Shown here piece after piece: positions 34,287 through 42,990 of a stretch of DNA of 64,000 nt. Positions within the stretch are counted from its first letter, which is position 1. Every line of letters starts with the position of its first letter. The notes beneath the pieces were generated by a model. It was not told where the DNA came from. It saw only the letters and a list, made by a program, of their open reading frames with translations, and searched no databases. The stretch comes from Ferruginibacter paludis (lineage in GTDB: Bacteria > Bacteroidota > Bacteroidia > Chitinophagales > Chitinophagaceae). The stretch lies in the NCBI RefSeq assembly GCF_030409685.1, contig NZ_JAUFQJ010000006.1, positions 372,001 to 436,000 on the forward strand. Reading direction: 5' to 3'. Made by a program: the position numbers and the translations under genes.

Positions 34287-34880
34287 TGGTTTGCGTTGGA
34301 TTTATATATAAAGATATTCATTTGGCTGGATTTAATATATTATTGGATACGTTGCGTTTTAAAAAGCGGGTATCTGATTAATGGCAGAAGCTGCATTTTA
34401 ACAACGGGATTTTTAAAGACTGTATTGCATCATTTCCGTTGCTTCAATATACTAATTTATTATTTCCTCCATTACACGCCTGCACGCACACAAAGAACCT
34501 TTAATTATAGTTACTTGAGTGGTTAGATTTTACGCGCAACATTCCTTATTTATTCATCTTACCTGTTATATTTACAAGCGGCTTTCCTTGGAGCGAGAAC
34601 AATTTTAATGCCATCGTCCCATAGGAAAATACTGGTAAAACAGCCTCGCACAAGCGAACTATCTTTCCAAAAATAAACTTGTCAGAGTTTTAACAACTCT
34701 TTAAAGTTTAAACATTGATATCTGCCGGCGGTTATTTTTAAGTACCGTATCTTTGCGCCGCAAAACAGTAACTATATTTACTTAGGCTGTCCTCTAACTG
34801 TTGCTTGCTAAGGAAAATTGCCGGAATGTGAATAAATAAGCGATGCCGGCGATGCGAATTAGTAAATTAAAATTAGAGAT
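34287..34880. other. Intergenic region, 594 bp
   Basis: Spacer between divergent genes. Around 34560-34680 several frames on both strands are open for ~40 codons, but none has a start or recognisable homology. A perfect TAnnTTTG (34748-34755) lies ~125 bp upstream of the small gene at 34881. The intervening leader shows no strong fold. Confidence 0.5.
34748..34755 (+). promoter_or_regulatory. -7 promoter element (TATCTTTG) of the small gene
   Basis: An exact TAnnTTTG match on the plus strand; no clear TTTG is seen at the -33 distance. If used it gives a leader of ~120 nt before the ATG at 34881. Confidence 0.35.
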
Positions 34881-35066
34881 ATGAAAAGTGATACCTTGGG
34901 CATGGGTGCCCCTATCAAAAATGATGAACTGAAAGAAGCATTAACTGAAACAGTTGCAATGGATTCAAAACAAAACGACTTTACCCGTACATTTGGTGCA
35001 ATCGACATGTGGAACCTTAAAAAAAAGCAACGTACGTCTCTGCAAATGAGAAGACGTTTTAATTGA
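34881..35066 (+). CDS. Small basic protein, 61 residues
   Basis: MKSDTLGMGAPIKNDELKEA is followed by a polar middle and a strongly basic end (KKKQRTSLQMRRRFN). No signal peptide, membrane helix or Cys. It has its own context: a perfect -7 element upstream and a strong terminator 40 bp after the stop, so it looks like a real monocistronic gene. The basic C-terminus suggests nucleic-acid or ribosome contact; this is inference only. Confidence 0.6.
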   Translation: MKSDTLGMGAPIKNDELKEALTETVAMDSKQNDFTRTFGAIDMWNLKKKQRTSLQMRRRFN

Positions 35067-35106
35067 TTTATTATTAATTAACGAATAATTTCTTTCAGAA
35101 TTTTTT

Positions 35107-35132
35107 AAGCATGGCAGTCGCCATGCTTTTTT
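35107..35132 (+). terminator. Intrinsic terminator after the small basic protein gene
   Basis: AAGCATGGC (35107-35115) pairs with GCCATGCTT (35120-35128) around AGTC, followed by a run of six T on the plus strand. Confidence 0.88.
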
Positions 35133-35159
35133 AATGCCGTATAAATTTGCAAATATTAC

Positions 35160-35942
35160 TCAGGCACTTTCTCTACCCATGGCAGCTTGTTTCATGGTAT
35201 AAGCTATTTCATGGCCCAGGTATTTTTCAATGCGTTTTTCTATAAGATAAATTAAAGGTGTTAAGATGATAGCCATGGTAAATTTATATGTATAATTCAC
35301 AAGGCAAATAGCAAGCACCAGCTGCCAGCTCCACCCTTTTCCAATTTTAAACGCAATAAACAACACTATAAAACTATCCACCAGCTGAGAGATGAGCGTA
35401 GAGCCGGTAGCCCGTAGCCACATTTTCTTTTCTCCTGTATATTTTTTTATTTTATGAAAAACAGTCACGTCAACAATCTGGCTCACCAGGAAAGCCACAA
35501 GACTTCCCAATATAATCCACATGCCCTGGCCGAAAATACCATTAAAGGCCTTGTTCATATCAGGTATACCATCCTGTACTGCCGAGCCATACCAGAAATC
35601 TGCCGGTGGAACACTCATGGCAAAATAAAACATTACAAAGGCGTACGTTATTAATGCCACAGCGGTATAGGATATCCGCCGTACCGCTTTCGGCCCGTAA
35701 TATTCATTTACAATATCCGTCATCACAAACTCCAGCGGCCACAACAATACCCCGCAGGTGAGGTTAAATGACAGGGCCTTTTGTCCAAAAAGTGTAAAGC
35801 TGGATGGCGCAAGCCCAAATAATTTTTCCAATGAAAAAATTTTGCCCCCGATGCATTCGGCTATCAGTGCATTGGCCACAAAAAAAGCTGTAAAAATTAC
35901 AAACAGTTTTGTAGGCTTGTCTTTTAGTATATTTTGTATCAT
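35160..35942 (-). CDS. yhhQ: Queuosine precursor transporter (YhhQ/VUT family)
   Basis: A 260-residue inner-membrane protein with ~6-7 helices that imports the 7-deazaguanine precursor for queuosine tRNA modification. Family motifs visible: FVANALIAECIGGKIF in helix 1, FVMTDIVNEYYGPKAVRR after helix 2-3, SQIVDVTVFHKIK, and RATGSTLISQLVDSFIV. It directly follows (TAA then ATG) a small three-helix membrane protein gene, so the two are probably translationally coupled. Confidence 0.9.
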   Translation of the reverse strand: MIQNILKDKPTKLFVIFTAFFVANALIAECIGGKIFSLEKLFGLAPSSFTLFGQKALSFNLTCGVLLWPLEFVMTDIVNEYYGPKAVRRISYTAVALITYAFVMFYFAMSVPPADFWYGSAVQDGIPDMNKAFNGIFGQGMWIILGSLVAFLVSQIVDVTVFHKIKKYTGEKKMWLRATGSTLISQLVDSFIVLFIAFKIGKGWSWQLVLAICLVNYTYKFTMAIILTPLIYLIEKRIEKYLGHEIAYTMKQAAMGRESA

Positions 35943-36248
35943 TTAAAAATTGCTAAAGAAAAAATAATATACTTGTAAAATCAGGAAAAGGAAATTAACC
36001 CAATTTAGCCAATGCGGCGAAGTTTTCTTTCGGTTGGATACAATTAAAACCAGTAAAAAAATGTTGAATATAAAATTGATATAAACGGCGCCATAACCCA
36101 GTATAACAAGTATACTCTCCAAAGGTTGGATTTTAATACTGCCATTAAAATTACCAGCTTTTTTATGTGCATTTTCTACTAAGCGCAATATGACGGCTAT
36201 TATAAAACAGCAGTTGCATATAAAAACAAGTTTTGCAAAAAATTTCAT
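35943..36248 (-). CDS. Small integral membrane protein of unknown function
   Basis: A 101-residue protein with three predicted helices: FFAKLVFICNCCFIIAVILR, YGAVYINFIFNIFLLVLIV and WVNFLFLILQVYYFFFSN. It is separated by basic loops (ENAHKKAGNFNGSIK, SNRKKTS). Its stop codon immediately precedes the start of the YhhQ-type transporter gene, suggesting a common transcript and possibly a partner role. Single-gene homologues are common in Chitinophagaceae but unnamed. Confidence 0.7.
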   Translation of the reverse strand: MKFFAKLVFICNCCFIIAVILRLVENAHKKAGNFNGSIKIQPLESILVILGYGAVYINFIFNIFLLVLIVSNRKKTSPHWLNWVNFLFLILQVYYFFFSNF

Positions 36249-36275
36249 CCGGATGATTCTATACTTTAGTGATGG

Positions 36276-36932
36276 TTATCCCTGCTTTCCCTTTAGCATA
36301 GGCACAAATGAAAAATTATCAAAGGCTTCCTCACTGGTACTGCCATCCGCATTTTTTGTAATGCGCAACATGCGCTGGTGCTCTCCTTCATCAACTGGTA
36401 TAACCATCTTACCGCCAGCTTTTAACTGGTCGATTAACTTAGGTGGTATGAAAGGTGCGGCTGCAGTAATAATTACCTTATCGAATGGTGCGAAAGTTGG
36501 CAAGCCTTCGTATCCATCACCAAAAAAAAATTTAAGGTTGGGATATGTTGATTTGAATATATAGGTTCTTGTTTTTTCAAACAATGCTTTTTGACGTTCT
36601 ATTGTAAATACCTTGGCACCCATTTCAGCCAGTACGGTCGCCTGGTAAATACTGCCTGTGCCAATTTCTAAAATCTTATCTAAAGGTTTCACCTGCAGTA
36701 ACTGCGTTTGATAGGCTACTGTATATGGCTGAGAAATCGTCTGGCCCTCGCTGATTGGGAAAGCCCTGTCTTCGTAAGCGATTTCATCAAAAGCACTGTC
36801 TAGAAAAAAGTGGCGGGGGATATTGTTCATTGCTGCCAGCACGGTTTCATCTGTAATGCCTTTTTCCCGCAGAATATCCATTAGTTTTTTTCTCAACCCT
36901 TTGTGCCGGTAACTGTCTTGGTAATTTCTCAT
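36276..36932 (-). CDS. pcm: Protein-L-isoaspartate O-methyltransferase
   Basis: Repairs isoaspartyl residues by SAM-dependent methylation. The ATG at 36932 gives 218 residues, the normal length; the frame can be extended six codons to a GTG. Family signatures: AMNNIPRHFFLD, ISEGQTISQPYTVAYQTQLL, KILEIGTGS, VITAAAPFIPPKLIDQLKAGGKMVIPV. Motif I reads GTGSIYQ where almost all members have GTGSGYQ, so the third glycine of the SAM loop is isoleucine. The fold should survive, but SAM affinity may be affected. Confidence 0.92.
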   Translation of the reverse strand: MRNYQDSYRHKGLRKKLMDILREKGITDETVLAAMNNIPRHFFLDSAFDEIAYEDRAFPISEGQTISQPYTVAYQTQLLQVKPLDKILEIGTGSIYQATVLAEMGAKVFTIERQKALFEKTRTYIFKSTYPNLKFFFGDGYEGLPTFAPFDKVIITAAAPFIPPKLIDQLKAGGKMVIPVDEGEHQRMLRITKNADGSTSEEAFDNFSFVPMLKGKQG

Positions 36933-37025
36933 AATCTTGTTAACTGCCACGAATTACCCCCTTTTTTGCGAATAAAACAAAAACTTAACTGGCCTCTTTT
37001 TTTAAACCTTTTTTCTATAAATAAA

Positions 37026-37050
37026 CAGTGCCGGAACAATGCCGGCACTG
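37026..37050 (-). terminator. Hairpin terminator after phosphosugar mutase gene
   Basis: CAGTGCCGG (37026-37034) pairs with CCGGCACTG (37042-37050). On the minus strand it follows the mutase stop and is trailed by TTTATTTAT, a weak U-tract. Confidence 0.65.
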
Positions 37051-37068
37051 CAAAAAAAATATAATTTT

Positions 37069-38793
37069 CTACTTCAATTTCATCTCTTCAATCATCCGCT
37101 TAATTTTTTCATCGAGCGATTGATTGGCAGCATCAAAACCTGCTGCATCTGCCAGTTTGGTATTTACGCTAAAGTAAAATTTTATTTTAGGTTCTGTACC
37201 GCTGGGCCTTGCCGAAATTTTAGTTCCGTCGTTAAGCAAAAACTGCAGCACATTGCTTTTTGGTAAATTAATAGGATAGGTTTCTCCCGTTTGTAAATTT
37301 TTCCCTACCTGTAACTCATAATCCAGCAAAGCAGCAACCGCCACACCATCGATAGTTGCAGGCGGATTGTTTCTGTAGCCTTCCATCATATCAGCAATTT
37401 CTTTGGCGCCATTCATACCCTTCTTGGTGATGCTTACCAGGTTCTCTTTGTACAAACCGTATTGCACATACAAGTCAATCATCTTGGCATATAAACTCCG
37501 GCCCTTGTTCTTTTCATATGCAGCCATTTCACACAGTAAAGCCACGGCACTGATAGCATCCTTATCTCGAACCTCATCTCCCACCATCAGCCCAAAACTC
37601 TCTTCGCCGCCAATGATATAATTTTCCTTTCCTTCTTTTTCTTTTATCAAAGAAGCAATCCATTTAAAACCGGTGAGTACATTGTAACAGGCGATGTTGC
37701 TGGCTTTGGCTATGCCATCAATCATATCGGTTGTAACAATTGTTTTAACCACCATATCATTTGGCTGATTAATTCCTTTCGTTTTCCTGGCTTCAATCAT
37801 ATAATTAAATGCCAATACTGCGGTTTGGTTACCATTCATTAATACCCATTCTCCCTTGGCATTTTTTACGCCAATACCAACGCGGTCACTGTCAGGATCT
37901 GTACCCAGCAAAATATCTGCATCCAACTGTTTGGCTTTTTCAAGACCGATACTCATAGCTTCTTTTTCTTCCGGGTTGGGATAAACAACTGTTGGAAAAT
38001 TGCCATCCGGTGTACTCTGCTCTTCCACAATATGCACGTTATCAAAACCAAATTTTGCCAGCACCTGCGGTACCAGGGTAATACCCGTTCCGTGGATAGG
38101 TGTGTACACGATTTTAAGATCGTGCTGCGCAGCACATACATCCGGGTAAACGCTCAAACCCTTTACCATGGCGAGGTACGCTTCATCCATATCTTTACCA
38201 ATAATGGTAATGTTGGCATCGCCCCCGCTCCATTGTACATCATCTACAGACGCTATTTTATCTACTTCAATAATTACATTTTCATCATGTGGTGTTACCA
38301 TCTGTGCGCCGTCATCCCAGTAGGCTTTATACCCGTTGTATTCTTTTGGATTGTGCGATGCGGTGCAAACTACTCCCCCCTGGCAACCTAAATTGCGGAT
38401 GGCAAAACTTAATTCCGGTGTAGGTCGCAACGCTTCAAACAAAAATACTTTGATGCCATTGGCAGCAAAAACATGGGCCGTTGTTTCAGCAAAAAAACGG
38501 CTGTTGTTACGGCAGTCATGCGCAATCGCCACTTTTATTTCGCCGGTAAAACATTTTTTTAAATAGTTGGCATAACCTTGTGTCGCCATTCCTACGGTGT
38601 ATTTGTTCATGCGGTTGGTGCCGATGCCCATCAGGCCGCGTAAACCGCCGGTACCAAACTCCAGGTTCTTATAAAAAGCATCTGCCAGTTCATCGGGATT
38701 ATCCTTTTGCATTTGCCTGATGGCATCCTTCACTGATTGTTCGTAGTTGCCGGTTAACCAGCCGTCTATTTTTTGTTGAATGTTTGTATCCAT
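37069..38793 (-). CDS. Phospho-sugar mutase (phosphoglucomutase/phosphomannomutase type)
   Basis: A 574-residue alpha-D-phosphohexomutase interconverting sugar 1- and 6-phosphates. Four domains carry their loops in order: phosphoserine loop VCTASHNPKEYNGYK, metal-binding GTDPDSDRVGIGV, sugar loop GGEESFG and phosphate-binding RPSGTEPKIKFYF. The length and FGTGGLRGLMGIGTNRMN near 46-63 match the PgcA/PGM2-like branch used in glycogen and nucleotide-sugar metabolism in Bacteroidota. It is divergent from the DUF2279 gene, with a perfect inverted repeat between them. Confidence 0.94.
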   Translation of the reverse strand: MDTNIQQKIDGWLTGNYEQSVKDAIRQMQKDNPDELADAFYKNLEFGTGGLRGLMGIGTNRMNKYTVGMATQGYANYLKKCFTGEIKVAIAHDCRNNSRFFAETTAHVFAANGIKVFLFEALRPTPELSFAIRNLGCQGGVVCTASHNPKEYNGYKAYWDDGAQMVTPHDENVIIEVDKIASVDDVQWSGGDANITIIGKDMDEAYLAMVKGLSVYPDVCAAQHDLKIVYTPIHGTGITLVPQVLAKFGFDNVHIVEEQSTPDGNFPTVVYPNPEEKEAMSIGLEKAKQLDADILLGTDPDSDRVGIGVKNAKGEWVLMNGNQTAVLAFNYMIEARKTKGINQPNDMVVKTIVTTDMIDGIAKASNIACYNVLTGFKWIASLIKEKEGKENYIIGGEESFGLMVGDEVRDKDAISAVALLCEMAAYEKNKGRSLYAKMIDLYVQYGLYKENLVSITKKGMNGAKEIADMMEGYRNNPPATIDGVAVAALLDYELQVGKNLQTGETYPINLPKSNVLQFLLNDGTKISARPSGTEPKIKFYFSVNTKLADAAGFDAANQSLDEKIKRMIEEMKLK

Positions 38794-38823
38794 TGTTTCA
38801 TATTTTGAGTCCTCAAAAATATA

Positions 38824-38855
38824 TAATAGTATCTCATTAACAGCAGATACTATTA
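38824..38855. promoter_or_regulatory. Inverted repeat in a divergent promoter region, candidate operator
   Basis: TAATAGTATCT (38824-38834) and AGATACTATTA (38845-38855) are perfect 11-bp inverted repeats with a 10-base spacer. The right arm overlaps a TAnnTTTG element (TATTTTTG, 38854-38861) reading toward the DUF2279 gene. Directly to the left lies a second perfect inverted repeat, TTTTGAG-TC-CTCAAAA. This arrangement suggests repressor sites between the two divergent genes. Confidence 0.45.
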
Positions 38856-38865
38856 TTTTTGTTTT

Positions 38866-39897
38866 ATGAGAGGCTTTTTACCGAAGGGGTGGATGTTAAG
38901 ACAGTACCGCTATGATAAAGCGGCCGGTTACAAAAAACCGGTGCTGCTTTTCCTGTTCAGCATATTAACCGTTCAGCAAATGCTGGCGCAGGATAGTTTG
39001 CAATCACAAAAGTCCTATCCTTCAACTGCGTCATTAACACTCAGCCCCGGGGTAATAAAAAAAAGAGTTACAGGTGTTGCCATAGCCAACGTAGTTGGAT
39101 ATGGCGCTATCCTTGTCGGGTTAAACTCGGCTTGGTATGCAGATTACCCCCGCAGCAGTTTTCATTTTTTTGACGACAATGCCGAATGGTTGCAGGTAGA
39201 TAAAGTGGGACATTTTTACAGTGCGTATATTGAAAGCCGCGCCAGTATGGAATTGTGGCGGTGGACAGGTATCAGCCGCAAAAAACGCATCTGGCTGGGA
39301 GGATTAAGCGGGCTGGCTTACCAGGGCGCACTGGAAGTGATGGACGGATTCAGCACCCAATGGGGTTTTAGCTGGGGCGACTTCAGTGCCAATGTCGCGG
39401 GCAGCGCTTTACTTATCGGACAGGAACTTGCGTGGAATGATCAGCGGATCAAAATAAAATTCTCATTTCATAAAAACAGTTACGGTGATGCCGGGCTAAA
39501 CCAACGGGCGGATGACTTGTATGGAAAAACTCTTTCGCAACGTTTTATTAAAGATTACAATGCGCAAACCTACTGGGCAAGCGCCAACCTGAAAGCTTTT
39601 ATACCTGAAAGTAATTTACCGGCGTGGTTGGGAGTTGCTGTGGGTTATGGAGCAGATGGTATGTTTGGTGCCCGAAGCAATATTGCAAAAGATAAAGAAG
39701 GAAACATAACATTCGACAGAAGTAATATCAGCCGCTACCGCCAATGGTACCTGGCTCCAGACATTGACCTCACCAAAATAAAGACGAATAAAAAAGGTAT
39801 CCGTTTTTTATTAACGGTACTAAGCGCCTTCAAATTTCCCACCCCAAGCCTGGAGTTTAGCAAAGGACAATTCAAAGTGCATGCATTGCATTTTTAA
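38866..39897 (+). CDS. DUF2279 (YfiM-like) envelope protein
   Basis: A 343-residue exported protein. The core is DUF2279: VDKVGHFYSAYIESRASMEL, KRIWLGGLSGLAYQGALEV and WGFSWGDFSANVAGS, with a conserved His and Asp resembling phospholipase-like lipid-interacting folds. A C-terminal extension of ~150 residues adds more beta sequence. A signal peptide is seen at KKPVLLFLFSILTVQQMLAQ. The ATG at 38866 lies only 4 bases after the -7 element, so either the mRNA is nearly leaderless or translation starts at the ATG at 38893. Confidence 0.75.
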   Translation: MRGFLPKGWMLRQYRYDKAAGYKKPVLLFLFSILTVQQMLAQDSLQSQKSYPSTASLTLSPGVIKKRVTGVAIANVVGYGAILVGLNSAWYADYPRSSFHFFDDNAEWLQVDKVGHFYSAYIESRASMELWRWTGISRKKRIWLGGLSGLAYQGALEVMDGFSTQWGFSWGDFSANVAGSALLIGQELAWNDQRIKIKFSFHKNSYGDAGLNQRADDLYGKTLSQRFIKDYNAQTYWASANLKAFIPESNLPAWLGVAVGYGADGMFGARSNIAKDKEGNITFDRSNISRYRQWYLAPDIDLTKIKTNKKGIRFLLTVLSAFKFPTPSLEFSKGQFKVHALHF

Positions 39898-39993
39898 AAA
39901 AAGTAAAAACAAAAAAGTAAAAATTAAAAACAGGCTTTGCGAAAAAGAAGAGCATCGCAAAATAGCAAACGCCAAAAGTCACCCTTGGGGAAT

Positions 39994-40497
39994 TTAGGGG
40001 GCCTCCATCCATGCTCCCACAACATCCGTACCTTCTACTTCCACATAAATATGTTCGTCCAAAGTTGTTGAAAAGCTAAGACCAACATAATCCAGGTCAA
40101 TCGGAAATGATTTGTGCGTCCGTTCAACCAGCGCCAGTGTTTGTATCTTTTTAGGGTGAGTTTCCAAAAATGGTTTCAGTGCATATAGCATTGCTTTGCC
40201 ACTGTTGGCCACATCATCAATCAGCAAAATAATTTTATCATTAAAATCCATTGCGGGCTCAACCGAAATTGTAAACGGATTTTTTTTATCCATTGTTAAA
40301 GCCGCTACTATAATCTCACCTGTAAAAACTTCTTTTAAATAATCACTTATTTTATGGGCAATGATCAATCCATTATCTTTAATGCCCACCAATACCAATT
40401 GCTGCTCACCATAATTTTGTTCTACCACTTCCAGCGCCATGCGACGCAATTTTTTTCCGGCCGTTTCTTTTGTGAGAATGTATTTTTTGTTTGCCAT
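39994..40497 (-). CDS. Phosphoribosyltransferase (PyrR/HPRT-like)
   Basis: A 167-residue type I PRTase starting at ATG 40497 (MANKKYILTKETAGKKLRRM); twelve further codons upstream belong to the leader. The PRPP signature is IILLIDDVANSGKAMLYAL near 95-113. The flexible loop and C-terminal hood ending DVVGAWMEAP match the PyrR/Bacteroidota PRTase group. It may act as uracil/hypoxanthine PRTase or as a pyrimidine regulator; the sequence does not decide. No pyr genes are adjacent. Confidence 0.85.
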   Translation of the reverse strand: MANKKYILTKETAGKKLRRMALEVVEQNYGEQQLVLVGIKDNGLIIAHKISDYLKEVFTGEIIVAALTMDKKNPFTISVEPAMDFNDKIILLIDDVANSGKAMLYALKPFLETHPKKIQTLALVERTHKSFPIDLDYVGLSFSTTLDEHIYVEVEGTDVVGAWMEAP

Positions 40498-40602
40498 GCA
40501 GTTAACTCTTTGTATTGTACGAAAGTAAATCAATATTCAATAATGCCGCATAATTAGTGTATCTGGTTTTTGATAATTAACTTAGCCATATAAATAAACC
40601 GT

Positions 40603-41919
40603 ATGCACATTGTCCTCCAAATTGTTTTTGTCGCCCTGCTGGCTGCAGCTGTTTGGCTGTTTACAAAAAACATTTTACAAATAAGGCGCAACATATTTCT
40701 GGGCCAGCCCGAAGACCTGACTGACAATAAACCACAACGCTGGAAAAACCTGCTGCTGCTGGCTTTGGGGCAAAAAAAAATGTTTAAAAATCCGCTGGTG
40801 GCCATAATGCACCTGGTAATATATGCAGGCTTTATCATCATTAACCTGGAAGTGCTGGAGATTGTACTGGACGGAATTTTTGGCACCCACCGCCTGTTTT
40901 TTCCCTGGCTCGGCGGCTGCTATTCTTTCCTGATTAACTTTTTCGAAATCCTCGCCGTGGGGGTGATCATTGTTTGCATTGCTTTTTTAAGCAGGAGAAA
41001 TATCCTGAAACTAAAACGCTTTATCAGCAAAGATTTAAATGGCTGGCCCCGCAGCGATGCCAACTATATTTTAATTGCCGAGATTATATTGATGAGTCTT
41101 TTTCTAACGATGAATGCCGCTGACAGGGCGCTACAGTTGCAGGGCAATGAACATTATCACAATACCGGCAGCTTTGTTTTTTCAGGTTTGCTGGCACCTT
41201 TATTCAGTGGCTTTTCGCAAGGCACATTAATGGGTATAGAAAGAACCTGCTGGTGGATCCACATTGCCGGCATACTGGCATTTTTAAATTATTTGCCTTA
41301 CAGCAAACACCTGCATATCATGCTGGCGTTTCCCAATGCCTGGTATGCACGTCTTAACCTGCAGGGAAAAATGACGAATATGGTCAGCGTGCAAAATGAA
41401 GTAAAATATATGATGCAGCCTGAACTGGCACCCACTACCGGTGACACACAAACGCCAAAATTTGGCGCCAAAGATGTGTTTGACCTGAGCTGGAAAAACT
41501 TGCTGGATGCATACAGCTGCACTGAGTGCGGAAGATGCAGCGCCGCCTGCCCCGCAAATATCACCGGCAAACTGTTAAGCCCCAGGAAAATCATGATGGA
41601 TACCCGTGACCGGGCAACAGAAGTGGGTAAAAATATAGCAATCAATCAGCAGTTTAAAAACGATGGCAAAACACTTGTAAAAGACTATATCACCGTGGAG
41701 GAATTGCGTGCCTGCACCACCTGCAATGCCTGCGTGGAAGCTTGCCCTGTAAGCATTAGTCCGCTGGATATTATTATACAACTGCGCCGCTCGCTCATCA
41801 TGGAAGACAGCAATGCCCCGCAGGAATGGAACGCCATGTTTGGCAATATAGAAAACAATTTCGCCCCCTGGAAATTCAGCCCCGAAGACAGGGATAAATG
41901 GGTGGAAGACCTTGCGTAG
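40603..41919 (+). CDS. Membrane-bound 4Fe-4S dicluster protein (HdrC/GlpC-like fusion)
   Basis: A 438-residue inner-membrane electron-transfer protein. Four to five N-terminal helices resemble a nitrate-reductase gamma-type haem/quinone domain (IVLQIVFVALLAAAVWLF, then later helices with conserved His). A cytoplasmic ferredoxin domain with two clusters follows: CTECGRCSAACP and CTTCNACVEACP. It probably passes electrons between quinone and a soluble partner. In relatives such a gene is commonly followed by a CCG-domain Fe-S oxidoreductase; here the next sequence is repeat copy B and a DinB gene. Confidence 0.85.
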   Translation: MHIVLQIVFVALLAAAVWLFTKNILQIRRNIFLGQPEDLTDNKPQRWKNLLLLALGQKKMFKNPLVAIMHLVIYAGFIIINLEVLEIVLDGIFGTHRLFFPWLGGCYSFLINFFEILAVGVIIVCIAFLSRRNILKLKRFISKDLNGWPRSDANYILIAEIILMSLFLTMNAADRALQLQGNEHYHNTGSFVFSGLLAPLFSGFSQGTLMGIERTCWWIHIAGILAFLNYLPYSKHLHIMLAFPNAWYARLNLQGKMTNMVSVQNEVKYMMQPELAPTTGDTQTPKFGAKDVFDLSWKNLLDAYSCTECGRCSAACPANITGKLLSPRKIMMDTRDRATEVGKNIAINQQFKNDGKTLVKDYITVEELRACTTCNACVEACPVSISPLDIIIQLRRSLIMEDSNAPQEWNAMFGNIENNFAPWKFSPEDRDKWVEDLA

Positions 41920-41939
41920 ACGTACCTCGTTTTTTTATG

Positions 41940-42023
41940 GTCCGGCCTGAGAAACTTTGTGGTCCGGCATTGGCGTCGCACTCTTGTACTGCATTTCACT
42001 GTGGAACTTTTATCAAAGCGTAG
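41940..42023 (+). repeat. Dispersed repeat, copy B
   Basis: Begins GTCCGGCCTGAG, passes CTTTGTGGTCCGGC and GCGTCGCACTCTTGTAC, and ends CTTTTATCAAAGCGTAG. The first 50 bases match copy A at 43 positions. The remaining 34 match the reverse complement of copy C at about 27 positions. It starts 20 bp after the Fe-S protein stop codon. Confidence 0.75.
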
Positions 42024-42170
42024 ATTGTGAACGGGGATTTAAATGGATTGATAGGATGTTGCGGATTCTTAAATCTTATCTTTTTTATTCATTGAATCTA
42101 CCCCAATCCTGGTTCACACAAATGCTTGCGGGACTTGTTATAATCTTCATTTTTGTATACAACTATAATC

Positions 42171-42614
42171 ATGATCAAACATTCCATAACCAGGCTATCC
42201 CATTTGGGTGAAATAATTCCTCCGCTGTTAACCGCAATCGGCGAGCCTGCATTTTCAACAAAACCTGCTCCTAAAAAATGGAGTAAAAAAGAAATCATCG
42301 GGCACCTGATTGACAGCGCCACCAATAACCACCAACGTTTTGTGCGGGCGCAGTTTGAACCAACGCCGCAGATTTATTATGATCAACATAAATGGAATGA
42401 ATATAGTTATTACGATCGAATGGAAGGAGCGCTAGTAATTGCCTTCTGGACTGCCTACAACAAACACCTTGTTGAACTCATCAAACATATTCCTGAAGAA
42501 AAATTACAGTTTGGGTGTTTGTCAAGAGACAATACATTGCTCACACTTGAATTTTTAATCAATGATTATGTAACACATTTGGAACATCATCTGCGGCAGG
42601 TAGTGGAATATTGA
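42171..42614 (+). CDS. DinB-like metal-dependent four-helix bundle protein
   Basis: A 147-residue protein of the DinB/YfiT superfamily, starting at ATG 42171 (MIKHSITRLSHLGE); the upstream TTG is not needed. The metal-ligand histidines are in IGHLIDSATNNHQRF and in YVTHLEHHLRQ at the C-terminus. Members are thiol-dependent transferases (bacillithiol/mycothiol) or of unknown activity. It is a single gene downstream of the repeat. Confidence 0.85.
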   Translation: MIKHSITRLSHLGEIIPPLLTAIGEPAFSTKPAPKKWSKKEIIGHLIDSATNNHQRFVRAQFEPTPQIYYDQHKWNEYSYYDRMEGALVIAFWTAYNKHLVELIKHIPEEKLQFGCLSRDNTLLTLEFLINDYVTHLEHHLRQVVEY

Positions 42615-42623
42615 TTATGCAAA

Positions 42624-42974
42624 TCAAACAGCGAAAGAAGTACCGCAACCGCAGGTTTTACTGGCATTCGGATTATTAAAAGTAAAACCGCGGGAGTTTA
42701 ATCCACCCTGCCAGTCAACCTCCATTCCGGTTAAATAAATGCCGTGTGCTTTTTCCATGGTACAGGGAATGCCTTCAATTTCAAAACGACTGTCTTTTTC
42801 AGTGGGTGCATCAAAACCAAGTACATAGGTCATACCGCTGCAACCGCCGCCTTTAACACCCACCCTTAAAACCTGTGTTGTATCAAACCCTGGCTCACCC
42901 ATCAGCCGTTTAATTTCGTTCACTGCGCTGATGGTAAAACTAACCGGGGCCGATATTGCTGTTGTTGCTTCCAT
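42624..42974 (-). CDS. A-type iron-sulfur carrier (IscA/ErpA/HesB family)
   Basis: A 116-residue Fe-S assembly protein starting at ATG 42974 (MEATTAISAPVSFTISAVNE); the longer open frame overlaps the divergent gene and a clear promoter, so it is rejected. The three cluster-ligand cysteines are in GGGCSGMTY and CGCGTSF at the C-terminus. It carries Fe-S clusters to apo-proteins in the cytoplasm. IscA, SufA and ErpA cannot be separated confidently by sequence alone. Confidence 0.93.
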   Translation of the reverse strand: MEATTAISAPVSFTISAVNEIKRLMGEPGFDTTQVLRVGVKGGGCSGMTYVLGFDAPTEKDSRFEIEGIPCTMEKAHGIYLTGMEVDWQGGLNSRGFTFNNPNASKTCGCGTSFAV

Positions 42975-42990
42975 GTAAAATGATTTACAG

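Noticed and set aside
34560..34690. Protein-like open stretches in three frames
   Set aside because: Several frames on both strands look equally plausible, so appearance alone is not evidence.
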